From: Bicyclus anynana
Taxonomy: Eukaryota; Arthropoda; Insecta; Lepidoptera; Nymphalidae
DNA: 64,000 nucleotides
NCBI RefSeq assembly: GCF_947172395.1
Contig: NC_069110.1
Coordinates: 5,208,001 to 5,272,000 of the forward strand
Direction: 5' to 3'
The first letter of the stretch is position 1. Every line of letters starts with the position of its first letter. The notes below the pieces were generated by a model, which did not search any database, was not told the origin of the DNA, and saw only the letters and a list, made by a program, of their open reading frames with translations. The position numbers and the translations under genes are program-made. Positions 1 to 12,200 of the stretch are shown piece after piece.

Positions 1-1228
1 TTTTGATGTTTGCTGTCAATTATTGTCATGTCATAGTTGCTTTAAGGGCAAAAACTTGGGTTTTTAATTTTATTTCTTTCTTTTTATTTATATATATATT
101 CACTTATTTAGATTTTAATAAAATCCTTGTATTTTTTAAATTTTAATTACACGGGGTACAAGAATGGACCTGAAATGGAGTTATTTCATCTTCGCGTTTA
201 TAATTTCCCTTGGTTATCCATGTACTGTACTTTTGTCTTGCTGATTTACTCGTAAGTATTGTTTAGTTTCGCTTATTCAAGGTCTATTGTTTATTGAAGA
301 AATTATTTGATCCCATGTCCCAAGGTCCAGTGTACAAATCACAATGACGGGATATTGCGAATTTGTACTTTCCGTTTACGACACTAGCGACATCCCGTTT
401 AGAGCTGTTATTCTCTAGGTCTTGGTTGTAAGTAGATCCGGGATTCGTGCATTATACTTTGTCATCATTATCAACCCATATTCGGCTCACTGCTCAGCTC
501 GAGTCTCCTCTCGAGAATGAGAGGGGTTAGGCCAATAGTCCAACTCACTGGCCCAATGCGGATTGGCAGACTTCACACTAATTATCAACGATTTTGTTAA
601 TTATCGACGCTAGTGCGTCAAAACTGAGGCGGACCAGTGTAGCTTGTGTAGTGTGTAATTGACTTAATTTAATTTAGTCGCACAGTAAATAACGAAAGTT
701 ATTTAAAGAAATAATACCTAAATATTGTCTCAATGTCAAGTTGTGTGTTCAGAAAGTGTAAAAACTATGTAGGTATATTATGTACTTAAATATATATAGC
801 TAAATTCGGATTACTTTTTGCGGTGATTTTGTAGGCACGTAACATATCTATAGTATAAAATATCGTTGTTAATTATCCATTTTTCATAATTGTGCTTAGG
901 TTTGTTTTGTAAACAATTTATCAATTGGAGTTTCTTTGCCTCCTGGAATCACTGCGCAAATCGCTAACCGACCGTAACATAACAGTAGACGCACCGGTAG
1001 TCTAGGTCACTGTTGCATCCTAATTAATAATATTAACTAGTTACTTGATCCTAAATAATGTAGCTCTACTAGCTCTGACGTCGCACCGTGAGAATTGTTA
1101 AACGAAATCGAAATACACGAACTGAAAAATATAAAAGAACTGATGAAATGATCATTTTTGTATAAAATGCTCAAGTATCATCGGCGATCACACAGGCACA
1201 AGTCACCGGTGCAGTGCTTGCGATGGAG
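1..1228. other. Upstream sequence, presumed trio intron
   Basis: No recognised trio exon is seen. Repeats include a copy of a family shared with 18415-18605 (1-180), a partial reverse SINE-A (461-582) and a THAP-start relic (about 680-880). A weak candidate first exon (1167-1228) is discussed in the findings. Confidence 0.6.
680..880 (+). mobile_element. THAP-start transposon relic, copy 1
   Basis: A frame from 733 reads MSSCVFRKCKNY before stopping, like the first Cys pair of a THAP zinc finger. The flanks (GCGGTGATTTTGTAGGCACG) recur at 9985-10215. Confidence 0.55.
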
Positions 1229-1364
1229 GTATGTATGTTAAACGTTATGGAGTTCTAAGTACAACTCGTGCGCATTAAGTTGACATTTGGCTTCCAAACA
1301 CAACCAAACAAACACATAAAAACATTTTTTTCTAATAAGTTCTAATAAGTTTGTCCTTGACTTG

Positions 1365-1640
1365 ACAATCTCACCCGTTGGTAAGTGGTGATGCAATTTA
1401 AGATTCGAAGCGGGCTAAATTATTAGGAGTAGGATGAAATCCACACCCCTTTTGGTTTCTACACGACATCGCACCGGAACGCTAAATCGCATGGCGATAC
1501 GTCTTTGGTAACTTGCCACGGCTGAATCCTCCCATCCAGACCTGGGCAAATTAAGAGAAAATCAACCGGCCCAGCAGGGGATCGAACCCGAGATCGCCGT
1601 CTTGTAAATCCACCGCGCATACCACTCCACGGAGGCCGTC
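1365..1640 (-). mobile_element. tRNA-derived SINE, family B
   Basis: The minus strand begins GACGGCCTCCGTGGAGTGGT, with a GGGTTCGATCC B-box and a downstream body ending in CTCACC. Copies also at 32871-33019 (-, head lost), 53269-53590 (+), 58273-58590 (+) and 63099-63260 (-, partial). Confidence 0.85.
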
Positions 1641-1954
1641 AAACATCATTCGAGCCTGGTGTCAAGTTATTCCGCACGAGCTGTACATGCATTTACATAT
1701 ATTTAGTAACTGTATGGAGTGTCAGTATTTACCGCAGTTGATGTGGCGTGCAATTCAAGTTGGCCAACGATGGCGACACTGTAATTACACACGTATTTGG
1801 TTATTAAATACATTTCTATTGCATTTGAAGAATATTTTTGTTATCAAACTTCACCGTATTTTGGTAACAAAAATATTCTTTAATGCAAAATGTGGTAATC
1901 TAATTAAAAACTTCACTTTGTATCGAGATTAATACTATACTAACATCATTAACA

Positions 1955-2250
1955 GCCGATGGCACTGCTGGCCTCTTACATGGACTTCTAAACAAGACGG
2001 TCTCGAGCCGCCAGCATCCAGCGGCACCCTTCAACCCCCTTGATGTCCTCATTAATTTGACACCTGGCTTTTAAACACAACCAAACAGCCGGTCTCCCAT
2101 CCGGTCCGGTCCCACCAAACAATCTGGTTTCCAGCAACACTATTGGCATGACGAAATAGCTGGATCTAGGCTTACGACCGTGGTGTTTAAGAGGATTTTA
2201 AAAATGCCCAAGTCTTGCAATAGACGTCCTTCGGCTGATGGATGATGACG
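1955..2250. mobile_element. Non-LTR 3'-end fragments
   Basis: 1955-2060 resembles the reverse LINE tail (CAGCCGATGG..., GCCGCCAGCATCCAGCGGC). 2066-2250 ends GACGTCCTTCGGCTGATGGA, like a forward tail. Both are too decayed for a reading frame. Confidence 0.55.
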
Positions 2251-2265
2251 ATTATTATTCAGTGT

Positions 2266-2576
2266 CTCAGACTAATTAGATAAAGACCTGCCTCGCAAGA
2301 CATTATTTTTCTGTCAACGTATATGATCAACGATCTTATGCGATTATAAACACTGTCTCTAAAGAATCGATGTTTCATACTTTACAATCGTGTCCGTCGG
2401 TTAAAAACCTCCGTAAAAATACCTTTTTGTGTAGTTATATGGTGTAAAAAACGAACAAAAACTGCTAGTTTAGTATAAAATATGTATGAAATCTAAGCTA
2501 GTTTTCCTTAGAAAATGGCAGAAAATTTTGTTCGTGAATTTAGGTGCGATACTAGTCCTTATGTATTTAGTCTGAG
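2266..2576 (+). mobile_element. hAT-like MITE, copy 1
   Basis: TIRs CTCAGACTAA...TTAGTCTGAG bound 311 bp and are flanked by a perfect 8-bp duplication TTCAGTGT (2258-2265 and 2577-2584). An 8-bp target duplication is the hAT hallmark. No coding capacity. Confidence 0.85.
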
Positions 2577-2754
2577 TTCAGTGTAGAGTCAATACAGAAT
2601 TTATAAACGTTCATACATGAGAATATGCGGGCGCCGCCCCATTGGTCTTTATATTTCCAAAGCGTTAGCTTTAGCGTTCAATGTTCTGTAGTCGTAATAC
2701 AGTCCTATAGTCCACTAGTTTGAAGATAACTATAACATTGATAATATTTATACA

Positions 2755-3010
2755 AGACTATCGGACGCCCGCGACTTGGTCCGCGTAAATCTCGATGTAA
2801 ACTTTCAACTACCCCTACCCTATCCCTACCGTACTCCTACCCCACCGCTACTCTGCCCTACCTTACCCACCCCTACCTCATTTTCTAAATTTCTCTGTCA
2901 TAAGAACCTCCTGACAATAACAAACACATCAAAAATAATAGTGAAATCTGTCCAACCGTTCACGCGTGATGGCGTGACCAAGGGATATATGGATAAATGT
3001 TTATATATAT
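2755..3010 (+). repeat. Non-LTR tail with CCCTA-type tandem tract
   Basis: Begins GACGCCCGCGACTTGGTCCG, has an irregular CCCTACC tract (2806-2880), and ends in an ATATATAT run. The same layout recurs around 30780-30945 (reverse) and 48940-49200. Confidence 0.65.
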
Positions 3011-3120
3011 AGATATTATGTCAAATATTCTTTGTATAAAATGTGCATTAGTCATCCGCCATTTATTTAAGGAATATTTTTAGGAATCGTGATGTAATTG
3101 TTATATGTTATTGGTTACAG

Positions 3121-3280
3121 ATCATCCGGCGAAACAGAGGCGGCGAGTACGACGGCGGTAGAGTCGACGCTGGAGCGGCTGCGAGGCACTCGGAGTGCGC
3201 TGGAGGAACTCTGGTCGGACCGGGAGCGACGGCTCGAGTTGACTCTGCAGCTCCGCCATTTTGAAAGGGACGCGCTTGAG
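3121..3280 (+). CDS. trio: trio exon: spectrin-type repeat segment (a)
   Basis: The acceptor TTACAG precedes 3121 and the donor GAG|GTAAAG follows 3280. The exon enters in phase 2 (one base completes a codon) and leaves in phase 0, giving 53 residues. It is rich in heptad-like Leu/Glu/Arg and carries the core helix LEELWSDRERRLELTLQL followed by RHFERDALE, which is highly conserved in TRIO/kalirin spectrin repeats. An in-frame ATG at 3098 lies inside the upstream intron and is not needed as a start. The preceding exon is not identified in the window. Confidence 0.9.
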
Positions 3281-6200
3281 GTAAAGGCTAAGTCAAAACG
3301 AATTTATTTCTATTACGAGTAGACGACGACGAGCGGCTTAGCCCGATAAATGTCTTTGATTTATGGTGCACCGGTCACTCTTAAACCACATGTTGAAGAT
3401 ATTGAATATCGTCGGCATCAACCCATATTCGGCTAACTGCTGAGCTCGAGTCTCCTCTCAGAATGAGAGGGATAAGGCCAATAGTCTACCACGCTGGCCC
3501 AACACGGATTGGCACACTTCACACACGCAGAGAATTAAGATAATTCTCTGGTATGCAGGTTTCCTCACGATGTTTTCCTTTACCGATTGAGACACGTGAT
3601 AATATTTAATTTCTTAAAATGCATACAACTGAAAAGTTGGAGGTGCATGCCCCGGACTGGATTCGAACCCACACCTTCCGGAATCGGAGGCAGAGGTCAT
3701 ATCCACTGGGCTATCACGGCTCTTAATTTTGAACGTTCCTTATATTTAATATATTAGAAAGCATTTTATCAATCGATGAAATATTCAACCGATCCACACC
3801 ACACCTTAAGAAATAATAACTTTAGGTACTTAAACATTCCTAATGAGTCACTCGTATCTATTGGTTAAACCATAGATAGAGTGAGCATGGAAATACGTTC
3901 AGTAGTTTTTGAGTTGCAGCGCTAACGGCTTGACGGCCGGTAAAATTGATCGTTTGCAATATTTTAATCAGATCATACATTATGTCTGCCACTGATGGTG
4001 ATGGCGATGACCAACACACGATCACTTTTATGGGCTGTCAAGCCGTTAGTGCTGCAGGCATGTGAATTTACTTGAATGTATGACATAATGTAATGTACCT
4101 ATAGATTACCTACACAAACTTGTTGATTAATCTAATTAAAATATTGCAAACGTCCATTTTTACTTATACTTATATTATTATATTACACGTGTAGCCTGTC
4201 ACGTTGTTTGCTCTGCTTATCCAAGCAACTTTTGTAGGTTATCCAATTTATATTAATTTCATATCGTTAATCAACACCCAGGTCAATGTATACAAATTGT
4301 AATTCAAGTTGCATATCAATTGTCCGTACACTTTCATTAAATGGCGCTTGAGATTTGATCTGACTCTGTTAATTTATCAGTCTTAATTAATGTGTACACT
4401 GTACAGTACACTTGTACAGCGTGCACTTTATACGCTAATTCACCCTACCCTAAGAATCCATTATGAATAGAGCCGTGATAGCCCACTGGATATGACCTCT
4501 GCCTCCGATTTCGGGTGTGGAATCCATTCCGGGGCATGCAACTTTACAGTTGTGTGCATTTTCAGAAATTAAATATCACGTGTCTCAAACGGTAAACGAA
4601 AAACATCGTGAGGAAACCTGCATACCAGAGAATTTCCTTAATTCTCTGCGTATGTGAACTCTGCCAATCCGCATTGGGCCAGCGTGGTGGACTATTGGCC
4701 TAGCCCCCTCTCATTACGAGAGGAGACTCGAGCTCTGCAGTGAGCCGAATATGGGTAGCTAATGATGATGATGAAGATGATACATTATATTGGAAAAGAT
4801 TTTTCTATCTAAATATACAAAAAAGTGAAAGGTCGCTCATAACAAAATCTCTAAAAGCACTTGACTTATAAATATGAATTTTGGCAGACAGATAGTTTAT
4901 AGTTAGTGAACGTCCGCTTAGAACAGATTTTGCGACAGGGCCGGATTAAGGAGGTCTTAGGTTGGATGAAGTCGCAGGCGTCTGCTAGTTTTGTATAATA
5001 TGTTGGTATGTATATTGCTTAACCTATAGTTACAAACTTTGTAGACATGATGTGTACACCAAAACACCATCAGATGTTTCGGCCGTACGTTCTACGGCCA
5101 AAAATAGAAGGGGTGGAAACAGGGGTAGAAAGCTTTTTCTACCTCTGTTTTCCCCCTTCTATTTCTATTATCGTGACAAGAAGGAAAGAAGTAGTCTATG
5201 TTCTCTGAGCTAATCTAAATCAATGTTATCCATGGGAAGGTAAATTTATGTTAGGCTCATTATAATCTTTATACCAAAAATCGATGTAACGGCTTTACTG
5301 TAAAACGCTAACATACAGACAGCCTTATCTCAGCATACTTAGTATTAGTATGTATTTAAAATAATGATAAACCAGAATATTTTGTGAATTCCATTTACTC
5401 GTGTATCGAAACGGTAGTTAAGTTTCCGTTTTACCTACATCGAACAATGAAATTCCTTATTTAGTACTTTGCGCATGTTTTGTGCTGATAAGAATTTTTA
5501 CATTTTATTCGAGTAGGTAGGTATAAGTAAGTAGTAATTTTTAGACAAAGAAACAATTGTTTGACCGGTTTGCTAACGCAGTAAAACAGATTCTCGCAAT
5601 TCACTGTTACTAGAATTATTAGTGGCTTGCACTGCACTTAATACGAGCATATACCTACATATCCATACGCAAATATATTTTATTATTTAGGGGTTATACT
5701 GCTTCTGCTCGAAAACAGAAATACAAGGACTTTATTTTGCAATTGTGTAACCCTCCTATTCCCATAGGACATGCTCAAATTTTTAGGTTTTCGTAATGCA
5801 CACTTTTTGTTGTCGGGCTAGAGCAACCAGAAGTTTCATCGCATACCCTTTTTTTCGAGGAAGAACAATTTCTCAATTTCAATTTGGTTTCGCGACGCAT
5901 TTCTTCATGCTAAATGTAGCTATTTTTTTTCCTCTTTTTCTCTCTTCTCTCTTTAACAAAATCGATCTTGACATTTGCCTATATCTCTGCAATTCTTGCT
6001 CACTGGACAGCATACGTGTGATCAGGCTTTCATCAATCGACATTACTGATCGTTCCTTGTGCGAGTAACCTCAGGTTTCTATTTAAGACACATTATAAGT
6101 CTCGGAGTGTCTACCTGTCTCGGAGTGTCTACCTTTTCGAAGTACCCTACGAAGGCGATGGTTTTTCAACTAACATCAGTACTTGACGATAGTTTTCGAT

Positions 6201-9200
6201 TTGTCCGCCTAAATCCGACCCTTTGCTTAGCTTAGGACGTCTGCTAACTATAAACTACCTACCTGGCAAAAATAATCTTTGTACTTCAAACGATTTTCGA
6301 TATTTCGTGATGAGTGACTTTTCGCTTATATATAGATAGATATAGAGGTAATAAAATGTAATGTTGGTAGGTATCGTCGCGCCTCGAGCTATGGGGCGAC
6401 GAGCTACAACGCACGGAGCCGCCGCGCGATCCCCAACAGGCGGAGCAGGCGCTGGCCGCCCACAACGAGAGCGTAGCCAGGATGCAGCATGCCACCTTCC
6501 AGGTGACTATAAATATTTGTTCTATTTTGTGATACGGTTTTTCCTTTTAATAGTAATAAGTTTTGAGCTAGACAGAAACACAGGGATTCAAATTTTTTTT
6601 TGATAACACTTGAGAATATTTTGTTACGTTGAATTTAATGTTCGTTTCTGCTTAAAATATTGATTTAAAAACAAAGCAACAAAAAAATAACTTTGAGTCA
6701 AACTTCTATCTTAGTACAAGACAGAAGGTTGCCTTATGTATTCTGTGTCTAAAAAGTCTGCAAAGCTACGTTATGATTTATTTCGTCTTAAACAATTTGG
6801 ATAATCCTAAATGATATACCCGCTAGTTATATTATGGCCCAAATTACATTATGGCGGATATTCTATAGACGTAGAATGTATTAAACCTCATTTTCCACCA
6901 GGTGGTTCAACAAGGACAAGAGCTGGCGGCCGCAATCGCAGAAGCATCCGACGTAATGGCTTCGAGTGCGGACAGTTCAGAAGGCGCTCCGACAGACGCG
7001 CAGGCCCGCGTGCAGTTACTACTCGAATTCTTACACGACAGACAGTTGGATTTGGAGGAATTGGCCGAAGAGAGGCGCGCGCGTTTCGAACAATGCGTGC
7101 AACTCGGTAAGCGCTGCTGTCTCGTTGTTTACATTTAAACCTAATCATCATTTCTTCCCACTAAAGGGCTGGGCTGTCCTTACGACATAGGATATGGAGC
7201 TTAGACCGCGCAGCTTCGATGATGGATGGCGACCTTAGGGCGACAATATTTGATTCTTTAACGATGACTATACAACATGACTACCGAAGAGAGAATTTTT
7301 ACTGAAATTTTCTTTGATCCATCAAAATTCGTTTTCTTGTAATCCGAAGCCACCCATGCTAATTCACACAATATAGGAATCTTCCCAAAAAATAGATACA
7401 CATTTGAATCTTCAACTCGGAATTTGTGCTTATCATATCTTTGCACCGGTCACAGAGATATTTGATGTCTGCCAGGATTGCATTTGCCAGGATTGTCGTA
7501 TCCTAGGCAAAACTTATATGATTTCTATGTTCTTGGTCAGTCAGTTTCTGTTTTTGTACCAGGATAAATAAAATTCTTCAACAAATATTTTCGTCTCAAA
7601 CAGGCCAGTTCCAGAAGGATGCGGCACAGGTGGTCAGCTGGATCAGGAACGGTGAAGCGATGTTGTCCGCTTCGTTCTCCATACCGGGAACGTTGCCTGA
7701 GGCTGAGCAACTCAAGCGCGAACACGACCAGTTCCAAGTGGCTGTGGAGAAGACCCACGCGAGCGCCGTGCAAGTGAAGTATAGGGCAGACGCGCTGCGT
7801 GCGGCTAACCATTATGATCCGCATACCATAAGGTGAGGACTGTCTCTTGGTGCAGTAATAGTCTGTAAGTCAAAGGATTTTCGATTCCTAGGGGGTATTT
7901 AATCTGTGATAATAGAGACGAATGTTTTATCATTCCGTCCATTTCCCAAAGCAAACTGTACTTAAACTCCGAGTAGACCCCGTAATTTAAGGGTACGCAT
8001 CAACACTCGTAGTAGTCTTGTTGCTTACTAGACTAGCTTTGGATACTCCTACTAATTTACTGTAGATGTAGTCAGGCAATGACTTAGGCATTGAGTAGAT
8101 TATAATGAGGTATTGCTAGTAAACGCTCGTGCCCGCTTCAACCGCACATAAACTGATCACTTGGTAATTTTTAGATAGTTCGTACTTCGTATAAAAATGT
8201 ATAAGAGCTGAGGAGTATTTTGAATGTTAAAACGCACTCATTTCTTGAACAGATGGAATTTCTGAAACTGTAGAACAGCTTACTGTGCGTTCAATGACAC
8301 CGCGGTAGCTTTATCTAGAGTTAGTGCGTACGCAAAAGCCAAGAGAGGGAATGTTTAATATTCGGGCCTCTGCTTGAAGTGGAAGTTGGGACTGACGGGG
8401 GACTTCTAGCCTGTTAGTCTCAGTGCAAACGAATGAAACTCCCACTTGCATGACGATGAAGATGAGGATGTTATTGCAGAGAAATATCCGAGGAAGTGAC
8501 CGAGAGGTGGCAACGGCTAGTGACGTGCGCGGAAGAGCGTCACAAACTGGTGACGGCGTCCCTCAACTTCTACAAGACGGCAGAACAGGTGTGCTCGGTG
8601 TTGGACTCCCTGGAGCGGGAGTACCGGCGCGACGAGGACTGGTGCGGCTCGTCGGCCGCGCCGGTCGCCACGTCGGCGTCCGTGTCCGTGGCGTCCTCCA
8701 CGTCCAACGTGTACGCTTCCTCCTCCGCCGACTCGGACGAGAATACGAACTTGGATAAAGCGTCTCAGGTACACTGAATATAGTGTTATTTTTTTGTCAA
8801 ACTAAACATGTAAGACACCTACAGCTTGGAAAATTTATTCGTCGTAGCCTATTCCCTACCCGTACTCTACCCCTACCCTACCGCTACCCTACCCAATCCT
8901 TAAGCTATCCTAGCTTTCAAGTTGGATCAAACTACACACAGTGTGTAAATTTGATTCAAATTGGTTAAGAAGTTTAGGGAGTCCATCGAGGATAAACATC
9001 GTGACACGTAATTTATACAGGGTGTTCAGGAGTATTTCCCATAAATCTGGGGTCATATTTTTTACCGAAAATTAGTTTAAAAAGTTCCAGGAACGTGTGT
9101 TTTAAAATTAATATTTTCGGAGTAAATAAAATTTCTTTTGTAAATACACCTTAAAATGTATCCCTGATACGCATCCTTATATTTATGACGTAGCCATGTT

Positions 9201-12200
9201 TTACGTATTTTAAAATGCAAGGATAGATAAAGGCGTATTTTACATGGATGGTCGGAATGTTTTGAATTATTTGTATGAAAACATAAAAAGTTTTTATTTT
9301 TTAGTTAAAAAAATATTAGTTATGCAGTTTGGCTCCTATATGTGGACTAATCAACACCTATAAGTTATGGGAAATACTCCCGAGCATCCTGTATATATTA
9401 AGAATACTCTGGTGTCTTACATGTTTATTTTTGAATCTATCCAGCAGACGCCCAGATATAAATGATGATCATTCCCTTGTAATATTTATTATTGTTTTGT
9501 TGCATAAAAAAACGGTGCACCTAATCTGTATTAATATTATATTATAAAGAGTTAAAGTTTGTATTATTGTAGGGGGTAATCTCTGGATCTACTGAACCGA
9601 TTTTGAAAATTCTATTACCACTAGAAAACCACGTTATTTGTGAGTGTGATAGGCTATATTTTATCCCCGTATTCAATGCGGGTAAAACCGCGGGACAAGT
9701 GTTATATGGGAATAAGAAGTCTTGTTTGACAAACACGACGGCCAATAAAGTGATCCTATTAGGATACGGAACCCTAAAAAGATTTTTTCTGCATTCTAGT
9801 GTTGTGTTTATTATTGTAATTTCAAATAAAAATAAAATCAATCATATATGTATAGGACAAACAGTTTTGTAAATGAGTTACAAAACAACAACACGTAGGC
9901 TATTTGTAACAATGATGTTAAATACTGTTAGATGTGTTACGCGGTCATGAAAAATGAGGCGCTCAAAAGAGGAATTTTCCACATTTCAATGTTAGTTGTG
10001 GTCAACAAATAATAACTAAATATCGTCTACAATGTCGAGTTGTGTGTTTAGAAAGTGTAAAAACTATATATAAATATATGTAAATAAATAAATAAATAAT
10101 GGAATTGAAGACAAAATTGTGCTTGTGTGCGCTCAGTGTTGTAGCCAATTATTCGGATTTGGCGGTGATTTTGTAGGTACGTAACCGATCTATAGTATAA
10201 AATTATCATTGATTTGGAATGGTATGTCGCCTTGAATGGCAAACGGTTTCAGATTTAAAAATGAGTTCTGATTTCAAATTCTTACTTTGTATAGAGCATA
10301 CATGTGTAAATCAACTATGCCTATGCCTGACACAGGGTTTTCTGTATATGAAACCCGATAAGAGATTTCAATTTATTCAGCGTTGCAAATGTCATTCTTA
10401 TCACTATGTTCCCTTCCCGGCGCACCGTACAGATCTTTGGAAGCTGTTCACTATTGCGGATGTCTTTGTATATATTTACACATCCTATCATCGAAATCAT
10501 ACTTTGTGATTTCATTTTTAGTTTAAATTACTGTCACAGTTGACATTGTGTAGACTGATCGAAAGTCGTACATAGACATTTACTCGTAGATGATATTGGT
10601 ACTACCGTGGTAATATTGTTCTTTTTTTTAAACTTATCATTACCATAGCCCTACCCTGCCTCTACTCTACCCAATTACACATACCCCTACGATATTTCTA
10701 CCCTTCTTCTGATCTTATAGATCCATCGGTTTAAGCTATAACGAGAGAGCTTCTGGCCCTTAAAATGTTCTGATAATAATGATTGTTATTTTGTGAATCA
10801 GGTTGCCGCGTTGATAGTGAAGCACGGCGAGCAGAAGGAGGCATTCCTGAAGGCGTGCACGCTCGCCAGGCGCACGGCGGAGACGTTCCTGAAGTACGCG
10901 GCTCGCTCGGCGCAGGTGCACGGACAGACGGCGGCGGCGAGCAAGGCTCACCACGAGCAAACGCGCGCCATACTCGACACGCTGCTCGCGCAAGAGAACA
11001 AGGTATTTTAGATTTTTTTTTTTAATCTTCTTCTTATAGTGCCATCTCTTATCGGAGGTCAGCAATCATTAAGACTATTTTAACTGTGTTCACTGCTTCC
11101 CGAAAGAGTGATCTGGTATTCATATCTCAGACTAATTAGATAAAGACCTGCTTCACAAGACATTATTTTTCTGTCAAAGTATATGATCAACGATCTTATG
11201 CGATTATAAACAGTCTCTATAGAATCGATGTTTCATAGTTTACAATCGTGTCTGTCGGTTGAAAACCTCCGTAAAAATACCTTTTTGTGTAGTTAAATGG
11301 TGTAAAAAGCGAACAAAAACTGCTAGTTTAGTATAAGTTATGTATGAAATCTAAGCTTGTTTTCCTTAGAAAATGGCAGGAAATTTTGTTCGTGAATTTG
11401 GGTGCGATACTAGTCCTTATGTATTTAGTCTGAGACTCATATTAAACCATTGGCGTAAGTTCTTGAGCCAAGATGTACGTCTGCGACTTGGCCTTCGTTT
11501 CCCCTTTATCTTTGCCTGGATAATAAGCTGGAACAGGTGATATGGAGTATTTTTTTAATATTTGCGGTATTTTTTTATAATATGACCCATTCTCCTCCAA
11601 CTAGTTGGGGTACTGTGGTAGGAGTAGGTACGACAATAGACCAACTAGAAATTAAACTATGGCTTGGAAAATTCGTTCGTAACACTCCCGATGGGCCGCG
11701 CGGGCCGGGAAGGATGTAACAATGCCCCGCACGGACTAGCTCAAGTTCAATAGCTCAGTGGTAAAGGGGTCGGACTCATCACCGAGTGGTGCTTCGATCC
11801 CCGCCCACAGAACTCCTGGCGTACTCACTCCTAATACATTACCTATTTCCCAATCAGTTGGAGGGAACGCGAAAATGGTTCATATTCAACATATATGGCA
11901 AACATACTTTTTTTTTTAAAAGAGGGGGAGTGATTCAGTGGAAGTGTGTTTGTAGATTGCCTTTATGTCGCGATGTAGCACTTAAACGGGTGAACCGATT
12001 TGGATGCGCTATTTTATTTCAAAGTTGGCTTTCCAGCGAAGGTTCCTTAGATTTATTTATTTATTTCATCAAAATCGGTTCAGCCTTTCACAAAGAATAA
12101 GAAACGATCAGAATAAGCGAATAAGGAAATATCTCGAGACTAGATAAAGACATAACATAAAATTGAAAATTTTGAAAAGCTTCCGAAGATCATGAAATTA

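Larger units (their letters stand above)
1229..3120. other. Intronic or upstream sequence
   Basis: It holds a reverse SINE-B (1365-1640), a hairpin (1818-1893), LINE 3' fragments (1955-2250), a hAT-like MITE (2266-2576), and a CCCTA-rich tract inside a non-LTR tail (2755-3010). No exon is recognised. Confidence 0.6.
3281..6370. other. trio intron
   Basis: Contains two SINE-A copies (3411-3724 reverse, 4471-4780 forward), a palindromic MITE (about 3905-4072), a pre-miRNA-like imperfect hairpin (5104-5163), and a short non-LTR tail fragment around 6190-6345. No coding signal. Confidence 0.7.
8769..10801. other. trio intron (2.0 kb)
   Basis: Contains CCCTA-rich tracts (8851-8905, 10643-10708), a TA-flanked TIR MITE (9017-9393), a Helitron-like or non-LTR remnant (about 9525-9700), and a THAP-start relic (about 9985-10215). 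Confidence 0.65.

Noticed and set aside
1223..1228. ATGGAG|GTATGT as a two-codon first exon
   Set aside because: It would leave in phase 0, whereas exon 3121 needs phase 2; the longer frame from 1167 is the only version that matches, and even that is weak.
3098..3120. ATG at 3098 in frame with the first spectrin exon, as a protein start
   Set aside because: The TTACAG acceptor at 3115-3120 fits the family exon and the preceding codons (MLYVIGY) are AT-rich intron sequence; an internal exon explains the data better.
6286..7151. Several overlapping open frames on both strands around 6.3-7.1 kb
   Set aside because: They are shadows of two GC-rich trio exons; only the frame with correct splice sites and family motifs was kept.
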